64,000 bases of DNA from Ecdyonurus torrentis (GCA_949318235.1 OX439129.1:8067849-8131848), one strand, 5' to 3'; positions 1 through 14,757 are shown, numbered from the stretch's first letter. Notes: a model not told the origin generated them from the sequence alone. Made by a program: numbers and translations.

Positions 1-2032
1 AACCCCCCACAGAGGAGGACGGGAAATGCTTCTTTTTGTAACTGCTTGTCATATATTAAGTAAACCTAATTATATCATCACACCTATGGTCATATAATTA
101 AAGCAAATTCATTATTTATTATCTCAAACATTATATTTTTGCAGTGTATAAAAAAATGAGGAAAAAATAATTGATTAAAGCAATTATATAAAACCATCTT
201 AAATATCGAACTTGTTTTGTGTATATAGTTATAATCAAGGTGAATGGTCTGTCTATATAGTGTTTTGATATGGTATAAAAAAAAAAGTCAAAGGAACAGC
301 AGGATAAACAGCAGGATAGCTCTAATGCAATGGGAAGTTTTTCATCACGTCTCTTTTTCTCTTTGCAATAATAATATAAAGTTGTATAATGCTGAAAATA
401 ACTTTTTGGTGAAGCAAGCCAAAAAAACATTTATAAGCAAGCAAAGTCAAGGACTGAGGGGTTGCTATATACGGGGCCCAGACAAGAATAACACGGAGAG
501 AAATATAGGAATTCATCAAACATTTTAATTATAAAATTAAACAATATAAAACTATATAGTATTTATTCCTGAATTGGTAACGCACATAAATATTTTCATT
601 TTTCTTTCATTCATTTTCGTAATAGATGAAAAAAATCATAAATTCCGAATAAATCTTGAAAACATAATTTATTTTTTAAAGTTTTTAATTATTCATTCAA
701 GGGCGTTCACTCCAAACTTAATTAATTGAAATAATTGATTCTATATACTAAATCAACTTTTTATTTTTTAAGTATACAGGAAGGCTTAAATTTAAATCAA
801 TTTTCACCTAGCTGGTCTTTATTATGTTTTCTTGTTCTATATAAATGTATTTTTTAATTCATGTTGCGCTCTATAACTTCACGCACGATTAATTTAGTAT
901 TTTATCAGTGTAAATACCAATGGAAGAAGAAGAAGAAAAAAAATGTGTGGTTCATTCAATTACCACGGGTGTTGCTTCTTCTATAATCATCAGCTGATAT
1001 AAATTCTTTAAAACAAATGAAGCGCATAAAGAAAATTAACATGTTTTAGCAATTAATATTTCTTCTCAAAATAAATAAATAAATAAATGAAAATGATATT
1101 TGTATCTATAAAAGAATAAAACCAACATAATTAACTTGTTCATTTTTTAATGTAATTAACCGTTATTATTATTATTGCTATTTTATACAATGGTGATAAT
1201 AATAAGAAGCAATATTGTTTTTATTTCAAAAATAACTGTCACTTTGGTATGTATAATGTTAATTACTTTTAATAGAGCAATTACTAAAACAGTTAACTAT
1301 ACTAAATGGTTATCATAAAATTAATTTAATTTAACGAAATGATAGCTCTATATAAATACAATATACTTTTTTTTTTTTAGTATTAAATACTGGATCAAAT
1401 TGCTTGTACGTTTTTATAACTAATTTGTAGATTGGGAATTGAATTTTTATTTTTTTTGTGCTGCGCTTGTTGCATACTTTTCAGGATGCTTTCTCTCTCG
1501 TTCTTTTCCATTTGTTCCGTTATTTCTTTGAAACTTTTCATAGTTTTTAATTTTAACAATAATTTAACACGAAAATTTTTATTATGTATAACCATGGATA
1601 CAATCTGATAGGCATAATCTTCGGTATAACAAACTTTTATATTGCAATTTATAATCTTTTATTACAACAAAATAACGTCTTTCAAGTCATCGAACCAGGA
1701 AAATAAAAAGTTTAATTAAAGCATTCAAGTGCAAATTTTGTTGTTGTTGTTGTTGTGTATATTATATAATAATAATAATACTTTAGTATGAAATCTATGC
1801 AGTAATATGTGCAAGTTATAATAATAATAATAATAAAGAAAAGAAGAAGTATATAGTGTGGTTTTGTAATTGGAAAATAAATGTGGTTTAGAACGTGAAA
1901 TCAATGGTGGGTTTTTGATCACGTGATATTCAGCTGGCGGTGTGCCATCACCACCCTTAACTTCCCTCACTTTCGCTAGTAATCAATGAGAAAAACACCA
2001 AGGCGACTAGTAACAACACACACTACACACAC

Positions 2033-2108
<76 letters not shown>
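2033..2108. repeat. (AT)n microsatellite
   Basis: Perfect run of about 75 bases, next to a short CA-rich stretch. Confidence 0.97.
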
Positions 2109-2109
<1 letters not shown>

Positions 2110-2779
2110 TACAACAACCTTGATCTAAAGTAAATTAGCATAGCGTGCAATGTAACACTCTAATTACGCAGTATTATACGTCATTGACTTTTATAGTTCT
2201 TACATTTACCGCACATTTTTACTTTTTCTTATACTTACGGTACACACATTGGACAACAATATTATTGCAAATTGATTTTTTTTTTTTTTTTAATAAAAAA
2301 TAATAAAAAAATAATAATGATCATTTTTAATCCTAAACTTTTATATACAACTCCTATAGTGGTGTGATTTATTGTTATCATTATTATAAAGGATTTTATA
2401 CCATATGGATATGGAGTTTCTAATAAAATGGTTTTGGCATTAAAATTTTATGTGCTCACTTCAGTAAAAATCATGAAGCATATTATATAGTAAAATTGGC
2501 TTTGTATAAACGTAAACAGTTATTTAAAGAGCTTAGCATTATGCTAAAAAATGTATATAAAAAGCAGTACAATGAGGATATAAAAAGAAGTTTAAGGTCC
2601 GCGGTTTCATCAATAGATACATAGATTTAAATTTGAGTTCCCATTTTAAGATTTCTAAAATTATTTTTATTTAATAACAATATGTTCTGAAGGAAAAGAG
2701 AAAAACAAGTGAACATTCTCTATTCCAAAAGACAAAACGTTTTTATCATATTCATTATATATACAGAAATAATAAATTG

Positions 2780-3190
2780 CTTATATTTATGCTGCATTTA
2801 TGTCAATACAGCATAAATTATGCTAAACCTGAACAGTATAAATAATTACGCTGTACAACAAAATATTTATGCTATATATTAGTTACTATGCAGCACGGAC
2901 AAAAGTAAATACGTAATAATTATGCTAGCTCATTTTCAGTATAATTTGTTCAATACAGCATAATTTATGCTATACTGCATAATAATTATGTTACATACAT
3001 AGCATAAATATTATGTTGTACAGCATAATTATTTATTTTGTTCTAACTTTGCATCATTTATGCTATAATATGACATAAATGCAGATGTAATTTATTCTTC
3101 CCATGAGTATAGCATAAATTATGCTATAAACAAATTGTGCTGCAAATGAGCTATAGCATAATTATTAGGTACTTATTTTTGTACTTGTCT
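2780..3190. mobile_element. AGCATAATTATGCT-rich hairpin element
   Basis: The palindrome AGCATAATTATGCT and variants (GCATAAATTATGC) recur about a dozen times. From 2896 the arm GGACAAAAGTAAATACGTAA, TAATTATGCTAGCTCATTT is mirrored by GAGCTATAGCATAATTATTA, GGTACTTATTTTTGTACTTG. Diverged relatives lie at 9636-9760, 14536-14757 and 62870-63115. Confidence 0.68.
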
Positions 3191-3630
3191 ATAGAAATTC
3201 CAAAAAAAAACAAAAAAAAAAAATTAAAAAAAAAAAAAAAACGAAAAAACAAAAAAAGTATTATAAGCAATGGCTAAAATGTTGAGTAAAAAGCTGAACT
3301 TGTGATATTAATGTGATGTTTTGAAAGGCTACCTCTACGTTTTGTGTTGATCTTGCATTGACTGCAGTAAAGTGACATCCAAACAGCCACACATGATACC
3401 ACACTGTTCTACCCACCGAGGCTATACACACAGCACACCCGTCAACTCAACTGCATAATAAAACACGCACTATTCATAAACATTTCGTTAACATTAAGCA
3501 TAATTAATAACGTAGTACCAATTAACTGTATAATTTCTCATTAGAATATGTATCATCTGCTCCATTTTAATCCACAAATATAATGCCAAGTAAATTGAAC
3601 ATTTAGATGCTTTGACAAACAGAAGTTCTA

Positions 3631-3666
<36 letters not shown>

Positions 3667-4419
3667 GTTTACGTGATTAATTTTTACTTCAAATTTGGAA
3701 AAGTGTTTCTTATGAATGAATTTGTAATCTCTTCTAAAAATTCATTCCTTTGTGATATCTATAAATATGAATAATATACAAAGAGCCAAATTTCGATATT
3801 TTTAAAGCATTAAAAATTGTCTGAATGCTTTGATTATAATAATATACGCTTATAATCCTGATAATAATAGAGTGCACTTTTTTTCTTTTCAATTTTACTC
3901 TAAATTTTAAAAAATTAAATTGGAAAACGTTCAATATCAATACTTTTTTTTTTTTTTTTTTTTTTTTTTGGTGGTTTAGGTTTGGATCTTTTGTTAGTAA
4001 AAACGTGGTTTTGAGTTCACTACTACAATCTGGTGCTGACATTGTATAGTTATCTGTGACGTCGATGGTTTTACCGCAGACCAACCACCATGCGGGACAC
4101 AAACCCTTTTACACTGATAAAAATTTACCACCTATCATAATTTAAAATGACCTCAATATTACATAGTTTAAAGAATTTATCTTTTAAATCGTTACAGACA
4201 TTTGTAATCATTGATATATATGATTAAGATTGAAATTTTGGATTAAAATTCTTTATTTTAATATATAGGATAGGGCTTTTTTCAGTGTATATTATAATCG
4301 ATGATGCACTGCAGGCATTGATGGTGCGGTTTAATGGAGTGAAAACATCCTGCTATTCATCACGCACAAATTATTATCAAAATGTATATGATGTCTGATT
4401 TGTCGCACTGCAGACAAAA

Positions 4420-4432
<13 letters not shown>

Positions 4433-4479
<47 letters not shown>
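4433..4479. repeat. Poly(A) tract, 47 bases
   Basis: Uninterrupted A run. Similar tracts: poly(A) at 17361-17397 and 13020-13053, poly(T) at 46734-46781, and two near-contiguous T blocks at 39851-39909. Confidence 0.95.
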
Positions 4480-4481
<2 letters not shown>

Positions 4482-5565
4482 TCATGATGGTTTACGAACC
4501 ATTAAAAAAAATCATATTCATAAAAATATGCCTATAGATTCATAGAATTTCAATAATTTGTTTTATATTCTGCAAAACAATCGCATTATATACATTACCG
4601 AAAATCTCTTTCATTTTATTTAAACCATTGTTTGAAATAAATACAATCATGAGCTTTAATATACTCTGACTTTTTTTTATACAATTTAAAGAAAAAAAAA
4701 AAAAAAAAAAAAACGTTTTTGCTGCCAACAACTTTAATTTTTTCGAAAGTAATAAAAATAACTTTTATATTCGTATAGGAATTTCCTAATTTCTTTTACT
4801 GTAAAAAAAATTAACTTCAAGAATAATTTGGTATATGTAAGAAGTTTTTGCGTGAACATAATAAATGTTTCTAATGTGGATAATTTTATTAGACACCTAC
4901 GGTCATGTACCTTTATCTTGAATTTTAATTTGATATTTAAAACAGACAAAAAATAAATAACGGTAATTAGAATACTAATTACTGCAGATTCTTTATATCT
5001 GATATCTTAAGATATTTGAATAAAGAAAAAAAAAAATTGCAAATACGTATGTGCGTAAAATAACGTTACAACATTTTGTTTTCTTATATTATACAATATC
5101 TCATGTTTAAAATTGTAATAATAAGTTCTCAACTCTCCTTGTAGAAAAGTTTCTATAATATATAAGAAGTTTTATAAAAAAAATCGATTATAGAAAACGG
5201 TATCATAAGTATAAAATCTCCAGAATTGTTTGAGAAACATAAAATAAAATATGCTTTTTTTTTTTTTTTTTATAGTTGACAAAAGTTTTTGTTTATTTCG
5301 CAATGATAAAGTTTTGACAGTAAAACAGCATTTGAGACAAAACTGTAATCGTGCTAACAAACTTTAAGAACATGTATATATACACGAAATTTTTATTTTC
5401 TCTGTCAGTTTGAAATGTAATTATATACTGTACGACGACGTAATGTAAATAATGTCGCGCGGAGTTTCAAACATTTGGATATTAATTTTCTTGCATGAGT
5501 TACCGTAACATTTGGTACCAATTTATATATAGTTACTGAATAAATGTTCTCTAATCCATGTGTAT

Positions 5566-5573
<8 letters not shown>

Positions 5574-5619
<46 letters not shown>
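5574..5619. repeat. (CT)n microsatellite
   Basis: Perfect CT run of about 45 bases. Confidence 0.96.
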
Positions 5620-5622
<3 letters not shown>

Positions 5623-5961
5623 AACAGACACATTATATTATGTGTATTTGTGTATAGTTTTCAAGCAATGTCATTATTATTATTATTTTTTTTTTGTTGC
5701 TTAGAATAAATATTTGAAAATGTTTTTTTATTAATTTCTTTTTGTCGTAAGTAATTGTAGTCACAAAAATTTGATCCACATTTTTCATTTTTATAATTTG
5801 AACCGGGGGGTGGGGGGGGGGTGATAAATTGTTTGTGGTACATTAAGAGTCACTGATTTACTTCGTTTATAAATTATATTATATAGTATAAAAATCTGTA
5901 GGTTTAAGGTGTATACAGTATAATATATAGGATAGCATGTATAGGACAAAATGTAATTAGG

Positions 5962-5993
<32 letters not shown>

Positions 5994-6276
5994 ATTTGCA
6001 TAAACAGAAATTAAATAAATAAATTGCAATTCCAAAAATTTATTAAAAAAAACAAAAAAAAAAACAAAAAAAAAAACATTTCATGTTTATATAAAAAGTG
6101 ATGTAACAAATTACAAATTTAATAATAGCACGCCTTTGTCTTGTTAAACAATGACCTCGGTTGGTTCATATAATATATTATTGCCAACAAACAACTCGTC
6201 CTGTCGTCGTCTGTCGTTCTCCTTATTTGCAGGCCACGGCGCGAGTGAATGAACGCGAACCGTGCGTGATTCTCGC

Positions 6277-6308
<32 letters not shown>

Positions 6309-6655
6309 GAGCTTTTGCTTTATTATTATTATTATTATTATTATTTTTGATTGACGTATGAGGGAATGTTGAGGCGTGCGTGACATGAAGAACGAAGGTC
6401 GATGATCACACTTACCGTCCTTGGAGACCATGCTACCGTGGCCACATTATTATAACTCATAATTATTATTGTTAATGTATATGTACAACCGCTATCTAAT
6501 TGATGTATGTACTCACAGTACGTACATGTTTTTTATATAGCAGCATTCGACATTTTTGTTGATTTGCTTCGTTGAAGTGATCATTTTATATATATTTTTT
6601 TCAAGTCTATGAGTTTGATTGTTTTATTTATTAAAATTACATCTACCCTCAATAA

Positions 6656-6857
6656 TAATAATAATCATACCCATATATAGGATATCCATGACTATTTCAA
6701 ATGTCAGTCATTGCTTCTATAAACGAAATGAAATTATTTTTAGGCTGCTAAATTGTAATAATAATCATACCCATATATAGGATATCCATGACTATTTCAA
6801 ATGTCAGTCATTGCTTCTATAAACGAAATGAAATTATTTTTAGGCTGCTAAATTGTA
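6656..6857. repeat. Perfect tandem duplication, period 100 bp
   Basis: The segment starting TAATAATAATCATACCCATA is repeated exactly once with a 100-base period through GGCTGCTAAATTGTAA. I see no mismatch between the copies. Confidence 0.95.
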
Positions 6858-7336
6858 AGTTTTATTATTATTATTAAAAAAACATTGTTGGAAGATATTT
6901 CCCCCTCAATTTCTATTCTTAACTGCAAAAATCATTAAAGTTAAGTTGGCTTTGCAAGAGAACGAAGAGCTCTATCTTCAAAAACTGTGCCAAGCGGGTT
7001 GCATATATTACTCTAAATCAAGGGGTTATGTATGCAAAATAATAATAATAAAAAAAAAAAGAGTTCGTTTGCGCAATACATAAAACCATTAAAACTTATT
7101 ATTTTAAGGAAGTTAAATTACTCATTGCAACAATATGCTTATACGATTTAATAATGTACTTGAAACTTTTCTTAAATTCATTAAAAATAGGGCGTTAACA
7201 AGAAAATAGTGATAATTATAAAATTTCTCATTAAATACTGTTAAAATTAAAGGGTGTGACACATTTTTTTTTAAAACTTCACGATGATTTAGTTTAGTGA
7301 TAATAACATGTAGCATCGTTTAATTTTGTAGTAGTA

Positions 7337-7406
<70 letters not shown>
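7337..7406. repeat. (AG)n microsatellite
   Basis: Perfect AG run of about 69 bases. Shorter CT or AG runs are at 5574-5619, 21659-21694 and 61802-61830. Confidence 0.97.
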
Positions 7407-7408
<2 letters not shown>

Positions 7409-8073
7409 CGCACTTGAAACGTCGTTGGTTGGTTCGCTCTCTCGCTCTCTTGCTCTGTGCTATAATGAGAGTTAGATAGAAGGAAGATGTCACATACACT
7501 ACTGAAATCCATTAAAACTTTCGCTAACTGCTCTTAGGCAACTACTGCTTACTTCAGATTACAAGTTTGGCTTAATTATTATACAAACCACGTTTTAATT
7601 ACATTGTCGCGCATTGATTTTATAACATGAGGTTAAGTACACGACCATCCTATATAATGTGTTATCTTTTTTTGATGCTGCTTAGTAAAAAGAAAAAAAA
7701 AACTTAAATTTTATGGCTATACGGAAAAAAAAATGTGCGCGGATAATATAAAAATTTATTTACTAGTGCTATAATTGTGTAACTTATACTTTTTAAAATT
7801 AAATTTGTGAGAAAGAAATTTTTTCAGATATAAGAAATACAACAACTTCTTTCGGTTTATAGTGAAGAGAAGAGAGTCATGGACTCATGGTTATACAATC
7901 ATTATACGTAAACAGAGAAATACAATCGTATTTTGATAATTTTTTTCAATACAAAAAAACAATAAAAATGAACTTCCATACCAAACAACATACCTTTTTC
8001 ATTTAATAAACACAAAATATTGCATATTCAAAACTACAATTATTTTGTCCCAATTATTGTGACGCCTTAAACG

Positions 8074-8197
8074 TACAGCTCTGGCCAAAAGTCCCCGAAC
8101 AGGGCAGCAGTGGCCGCTGCGTTTTCTCATAAAGATAACATAGTGTGATTGCGGGTTGCCTATGCAAATCGTTCGGGAACTTTTGGCCAGAGCTGTA
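8074..8197. mobile_element. TA-bounded MITE, CAGCTCTGGCCA family, copy 1
   Basis: 124 bases bounded by TA with inverted ends CAGCTCTGGCCAAAAGT. The interior includes GCGTTTTCTCATAAAGATA and GATTGCGGGTTGCC, shared with the copies at 36159, 36472 and 55907. TA target and end sequence suggest a Tc1/mariner-type non-autonomous element. Confidence 0.85.
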
Positions 8198-8972
8198 CTG
8201 TACATAAAGATATTTTCAACTTATGCAACCCGCACAACTTTTTCAATTGTGTGCTGACCTGTTGTAGTCAGGATTGTTCAAAACTTGTGTATTTTGACTA
8301 CTTTTCAGTTGTTGTTTTTCTCGCTCTCTTGCTTGATAATGCTTATATAGGTGTCCCATATTATGTTAACTGAATTAAAAGGGAATGTTGTTTGATCTGC
8401 GGTTGGGAGCTTTAAATTAACCTCGGAAGAAGAAAAAAAGTGATCATGCGATTAAAACATTTTTATTTATAGTCTTTTTTTGCTGTACTATTAACTTTAA
8501 TTAAAAAGTTTTTTTATATAGTTTTTACAGCTTTATAGCTTTTATAGCTTTATCTTGAATAATATAGCTATTATGAATAAAGGTAATAAGTTTAATTAAC
8601 AGTGATCGTGAGTATCGAGTATCTATGTAGAATAGTGTTAATTTTATTTTACGTTCATTAATGTATGTATGTAATAACTTTCTTCAAACACTATTACGTT
8701 AGATATTATATATACAAATAATTCCTTTTGTTACATCAATGGAAAATTCAATTATAGAAAACAACAGTGAAATATCCTTTAATTTATATTATAAAGTTTA
8801 TATATATGTGTATTATTCATTGGAATACTTAATTAAAACTATATATATATAATTATATTTCCATGAATAAATAAAATTCACGATTAAGGAAATGAATAAC
8901 GGGATAATCTAAATATAATTGATTTTCTCATTATGAATAATTAACTGTGTGTATGGAATGAACTTAAAAACC

Positions 8973-9025
<53 letters not shown>

Positions 9026-9635
9026 TATACACAATTCTCACGATATATATAATATACATATTATATATTATACCTCATGTTTTGATACTAATTACGGTCA
9101 TGTTATGTTGATGTTTTATTCAAATTGTAGCAAAGTGTAATATAAGGTTGCAGGCGGGGGTCCTTGTATTTTGCATCGCTGTCGGTATTTCTCTTCACAT
9201 TGTATATAATCTGTCCATGTGAATTATGTACCATATATACACAAGCAAGCGGGTGTCCCACGCTCCTGACTATTCTCATCGCAAGTGCTGTGGGTTTCTA
9301 TACTATGTAGGAGGGGAAGGAAACTTTGTTTTTTATATTATTTCAAAGAGTAGCAGTGCAAGGGACTGTGTTTAATATTAATAAAAATTAAACATGGAAT
9401 ACAAAATTATAACTTTATATAAAAATACTATTCGTATAGCAGTATGCAAATAACTTTTTAATATTTTATAGTAAATACAAATTAAAGTAAGCTAAGTCAC
9501 TATATTGAGTTTTGATATGGTATCAAAAACAGCTTTTATTAAAATATATATTTTAGTATTATTTTAAAAACTTATATATATTTGCATATATATTGGTATA
9601 TTTGCAGGAAATTTTCAAGAATTTTATATTTCCTC

Positions 9636-9760
9636 TCGCACGGAAAGTACGTAATTGAAGCTGCATGTATGTTTTTATAGCATTAATTATGCTGTATTGA
9701 ATAAATTATACTGAAAATAAGTTAGCATGCTAGGTTTTATGCCCATGCGCTTGAAAACGT
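9636..9760. mobile_element. AGCATAATTATGCT-type element, short copy
   Basis: GCACGGAAAGTACGTAATTG, then TTATAGCATTAATTATGCTG and GAATAAATTATACTGAAAAT, resemble the 2896 element. Borders approximate. Confidence 0.5.
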
Positions 9761-10143
9761 AAAATGATATTCACTATATTTGCAACTCTCGTTCATTTTA
9801 TAGATTTTAAATATATATTATTGATGTGTTTTATTTCCATATTCTTTTGTGAATAGTATATCGCTTTATAAAAACACACACACACACACACACACATCAT
9901 GTAACTCAATAATGACAAATTATGTAAAGTTGAGTTATTGACTACTTGATATTCATTGTATATAAATAGCAGTAGGTCTATTTGTATATCTGTACTACCA
10001 TCATCATGGGTATTATTTGGTTGCATTATTAGTGACACTTTATTGTCACTGTGATGTGGTAACGTTCACGTGATTGACATCTGTCAAGTCTCACGTCACG
10101 TGCTTTTGCTTGGTTGGAATAATCAATGCGTTCATCGTATTAC

Positions 10144-10175
<32 letters not shown>

Positions 10176-10806
10176 GTTTAAAGAGCTTTTGAAAAATATT
10201 AGTGGAGTTTTTTCCATTATGTAATATTAAAGTTAAATGTTAAAAATAGTATTGCTCATATTTATAAAGTTTTATTTTTAAATTATTACAAAACATATGA
10301 CGTTGTTAAATACGCACTGTTCTTTGCGTATTCATTTATTTTATTTCTAGTTTGCGTTTTTAAATTTTAATTTAAATCCATATTATTTGTCGTTAAAAAT
10401 TGACGTAAATGAAGCATAAAAGTTGATTTGAACTGAAATTGAGTATTCTCAAAATTGAATACACATAACTTTTTTTTTTTTTTTTTGCAAGTAGTGACGT
10501 TGCTGAACGGTATTTATTAGCAAATGTTTCTAAAAAAAAGAAAAAGAAAAAGAAAGAAAGAAAGATAAGACTATATATTGTCGATAAGACAATTGATTAT
10601 ATAGACTAAAAACAATATTTTCCCATTGTATTGTGGTAATATGACATCACTTTATTACGTCACGAAAAAAAAAACTATTATCATTTGGCAATTACGTAAT
10701 ATTTGCACCGCAAAAGACAAATCTTTATATAGATCTTAGTGTGTAACAAATAGTGGTGCGGTGTTAACATGGATTGTTGGTGCTTCCAATATAGTACATA
10801 GAAATC

Positions 10807-10860
10807 ATGACTTTGAACGATAGTGCCGCGATTTTGACCCTTTGTGACGAGGGCATAATG
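10807..10860 (+). CDS. Tentative RBMS first coding exon
   Basis: ATG with A at -3 opens MTLNDSAAILTLCDEGIM, ending exactly at a good donor (ATG|GTAAGA) in phase 0, the phase needed to join 22537. TATATAG at about 10725 and CRE-like ACGTCA near 10655 lie upstream. A short upstream ORF (10770-10802) precedes it. The residues do not resemble the vertebrate N-terminus, so this rests on splice and phase logic only. A first exon outside the window is equally possible. Confidence 0.25.
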
Positions 10861-11339
10861 GTAAGATAATATTATAGTTACTAATTCAGAATCGCGTCTG
10901 CTTTTTCTATCGTCATTCTCGCTTTAAAATCGAATGTCTTTTTTATTTTTTTATTATTGCACATGTGCCTTAAACGAATTGTATATAAGTAGATATAAAT
11001 TTTGATCAGAGAATCTAGCTGTCAGCAAAAAAAAAGAAAAGACGATTTTATTTTTATTAAATTTATTTTATCTTGTGAACTTTATCTTTTATATATACTT
11101 GTCCTATTTATTTTTTTAATTATCATTTAATCGTATACTTAAAATACTTATTTGCTGAAATGAAATAAAGAAAAAAAAGTTTCTCTATACATCAAGAATT
11201 TTCATTGCTTTTCTTTAATACGAAAAATATCACCCGCAAGAATTTGAAATTGCAAAAAAAGAAAGAAAGAAAAAAAGGGTATAATTAAAAATGTTGATTT
11301 GTAGTTATATACGAAAGTTTACTGGTTCATTAAATTGAT

Positions 11340-11520
11340 GCTATGAGCGAGCGAGGCAAGAGAAGGATTACTTGAGAGATCGGCTTTTGTATTGTATGCT
11401 ACTTGCTTGCCTCGAGTGGGCGTGTTTGGCGCCACGTGCTTTACTGGCGCCATACACGGAGAAAAACAATGGAGCAATAAGATATTGAAGTGAGTGAGGT
11501 CTAGGCCGGGCGAACAAATT
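11340..11520. promoter_or_regulatory. GC-richer island upstream of the TTTC repeat
   Basis: Contains GGGCGTGTTTGGCGCCACGTG and, 14 bases on, TGGCGCCA: two GGCGCC sites and a CACGTG E-box in AT-rich surroundings. A further GGCGCCA pair lies at 12379-12411. It could be an RBMS promoter or an unrecognised element. Confidence 0.25.
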
Positions 11521-11546
11521 AGTTTAAATATTCTTGTCGGGTCCCT

Positions 11547-11920
<374 letters not shown>

Positions 11921-13017
11921 ACTTAATTGTTTATAATAATTTGTGTAATTAAACATTTGTCGTCCAAATTTCATAGGAAATTTCTACGTTCACACTCTGT
12001 TTATTCAGAATCGCAATATTTTAATAATTCTCTTCGTAAACCCTTCTGTTACTAAACGATCAACTATGGTTATTCAAATGTAATGCGAATTTTTTGTATA
12101 GGAAATAAACAGCGTTTACAAACAACACTAGTATATTTCCTTTAAAAAAAAATCTCCTCACCATATATGTCTATATTTAAATTTTGTGACATTCGTGAAT
12201 TTTATATCATAGTGGGTTTTTTTCATACGCAACATGATGGAAAAAAAAATTTCAGTTGAATTTTTTTCAGTGTCTCGTCCGCAACAAAATTGTAAAATAA
12301 ATGTGGCATGAATTGAGTATAGTGATAAGTGGCTATATAACGCCAAATAATTTTTTTTTTCTGTGTATTGTACTTAGGCGCCATGGTGCTTTGCATGTCT
12401 AGAGGCGCCAGGCTTGACTGCGTAAGCTCAGACACAATAAGTCCTGCCAAACAGTTTTTTTTTTCCTCGCGATGTCAAAAACAATAAGGACTTAAAAAAA
12501 TATACCACATGGAGTGAGAGAGAGAGAATGGTCACACAGATTTATTTATATCACTAGTTTTTAGAGCCTTTTTATACTTTAGACATTTTTAAGAAAAAAA
12601 GATTTAATGTTTCAATTTATTGTATTGAAAATTATATCGTCCAGACAGTTTGGTGCCATTATATAAAACCCACTCGTTTTCATCTGACTTTTACTTTCAT
12701 TTAATGTACTTTTTTTTTCCGGCATCGTATAGGTCACATTTACATTTGGTTACATATACAGTGGCTTTTTCAGACTTTTTTTTACTTTTTTCTATGCGCT
12801 ATTTTTATTTGAATGAATGACTTATATTTAAATTTCCTTGTTATACATAATCTCTCACTATATTTATATTTTCCCCCATCTCCGCGTAATATAAAATAAA
12901 GAATATACACTTCATGACATAAATTTTACTTTTATTGTTTTTACCATTTATTTATGGAGAAGTAACGTTAGCGAAAGTCATCATATAAATATTTTGTATT
13001 TCTAAAATTCAAACTTT

Positions 13018-13055
<38 letters not shown>

Positions 13056-14535
13056 CAGAAGATACGATTTTTTTTCTCTTCATGTCCCATCATCTTTATA
13101 GTTGTTGTCGAGTCAGTTACTTCATGGTGTATGTATGTATGTATGTATGTACTGTACTGTAGTATATTTAATAAAGCAAGAAGCAAAGCTGGCACAAAGT
13201 AAAGTAAGTGAAGCGAGCAATGAAGACGGCTAGACAAGCGGCCAGACTTATTTCTTATGGAGTCACTTTTTTATAAACACATACATACATACGTACGTAC
13301 AGTATTTTATATATACCATGTGGATTGTGGAGTGAGAGAGACAACTAAATCACATGAAAATACATTGTATCACATCATCACTACTGCAAAAAATTATATT
13401 TTATATATATACATATAATATACAACAGTCCTATACTCTGTATATACATGATAATATGCGTATACATTTTTTTAAACAATCGAGAAGAAAAAAAAAAAAA
13501 AAAACAGTGTAACGTCTTTGCTTTACAATACTGTATAAGGAATGATTTATTGTTAAGTAAATGCTATAGTAATTATTTTAATAAGCATGTTTAAAAAAAA
13601 AATGTTTCATTCATTGTTTTTCTTATTTATTCAAGTATAGAAAAATGTGGTATTACTACAAGCGCTGTAAGACACGTATACCGCTATTTAAAAAAAAAAA
13701 AAATTGCTTTTTTAAAATGTTTTTATATTAAACAGTTGATGCATTGGGTTATTTTGTGCTTAAATGAAGAGATTTGAAATGGAAGTCATTTCATATAATG
13801 TAATTAATAAAATCGTATGAATTGTAATTTTTCTCCCCCTTTCCAGTTATATTAAAAGAAAGCAGCATTAAAAAACATTACTTTAGAAAATCGTTTTATA
13901 ATGTGCCAAATTGATAAGCATATTAATACATAAGGAGTTTAATGTGTTATTAAATGATTTATGTACGGTATATAAATATCTTGTTGTTGTATATGAAAAT
14001 TGAAATGCAAGTCTGTCCCAATGTATATTATATATGATGAGAATATAATTCTCACTGCTCCTATTATTTGACACCAGAGGAATTACGTGATAATATATTC
14101 TAGTTTCCTGCCCTCTATGACTTGGTATTACATAGAGAGTGAGAGAGAGAGAGAGACGATGAGAGTGGATATGAGATATTAGTGCTAGGGCACGCACCAC
14201 TGCAGGCAGCGAGGGGGACCTTATTATTATTATTCACATTTACGCAGATCAAATTCTATATACATGTGACGCATGATATTTAATGTGTGTCACGCTATAT
14301 GGTATAGTATTATCATTTTTCTCTGTATAAGCATCTTACAATCGTCAATACAATTTTTTTTTTCTTAGTAAAAAAAGATATAAAAGACTTGAGACAAAAT
14401 TCTGAAAAATGAGATATAAAGATTATTTGCATAAGAAGAAGGAAAAGAGGAAAAATGTTGATGGTTTTATATTATATACAAGTGGAGAGTATAATTGTAA
14501 ATTATATACGAGACTGTCACAGAATTTCCTTAACA

Positions 14536-14757
14536 CGCGGACAAAAATAAATATACATTATGCTATATAGCTCAATGCGGTAACTTTATGCATGACAACA
14601 TAATATAATTTATGCTATTTTTTGTTGTGATTATACTTCTTAGTATAATAGTTAAGATGCTCAACATAATTACTTATGTTATTACAAAAGAGCAATATTT
14701 GTGCTCTACAATACAGCAAGTGTTAAATGCAGCATAATTACGTATAATTAATTTTTG
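14536..14757. mobile_element. AGCATAATTATGCT-type element, diverged copy
   Basis: GCGGACAAAAATAAATATAC, ATTATGCTATATAGCTCA on the left and CAGCATAATTACGTATAATT on the right match the 2896-3190 element in order. Confidence 0.6.

Larger units (their letters stand above)
1..10640. other. Gene-poor AT-rich region
   Basis: Apart from the repeats listed separately, I see no conserved coding exon. Open frames here are short and dominated by homopolymer or dinucleotide repeats. GC-richer patches at 3350-3450, 4010-4100 and 6180-6430 show no recognised product. Confidence 0.6.

Noticed and set aside
1395..1595. Minus-strand ORF with a charged helical stretch (KSFKEITEQMEKNERESILK)
   Set aside because: Composition is coding-like, but I recognise no family, no clear splice sites and no neighbouring exon; insufficient support.
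2780..3190. CRISPR-like regular repeats
   Set aside because: Spacing is irregular, repeats are diverged palindromes, and the context is an animal genome; best explained as an inverted-repeat element.
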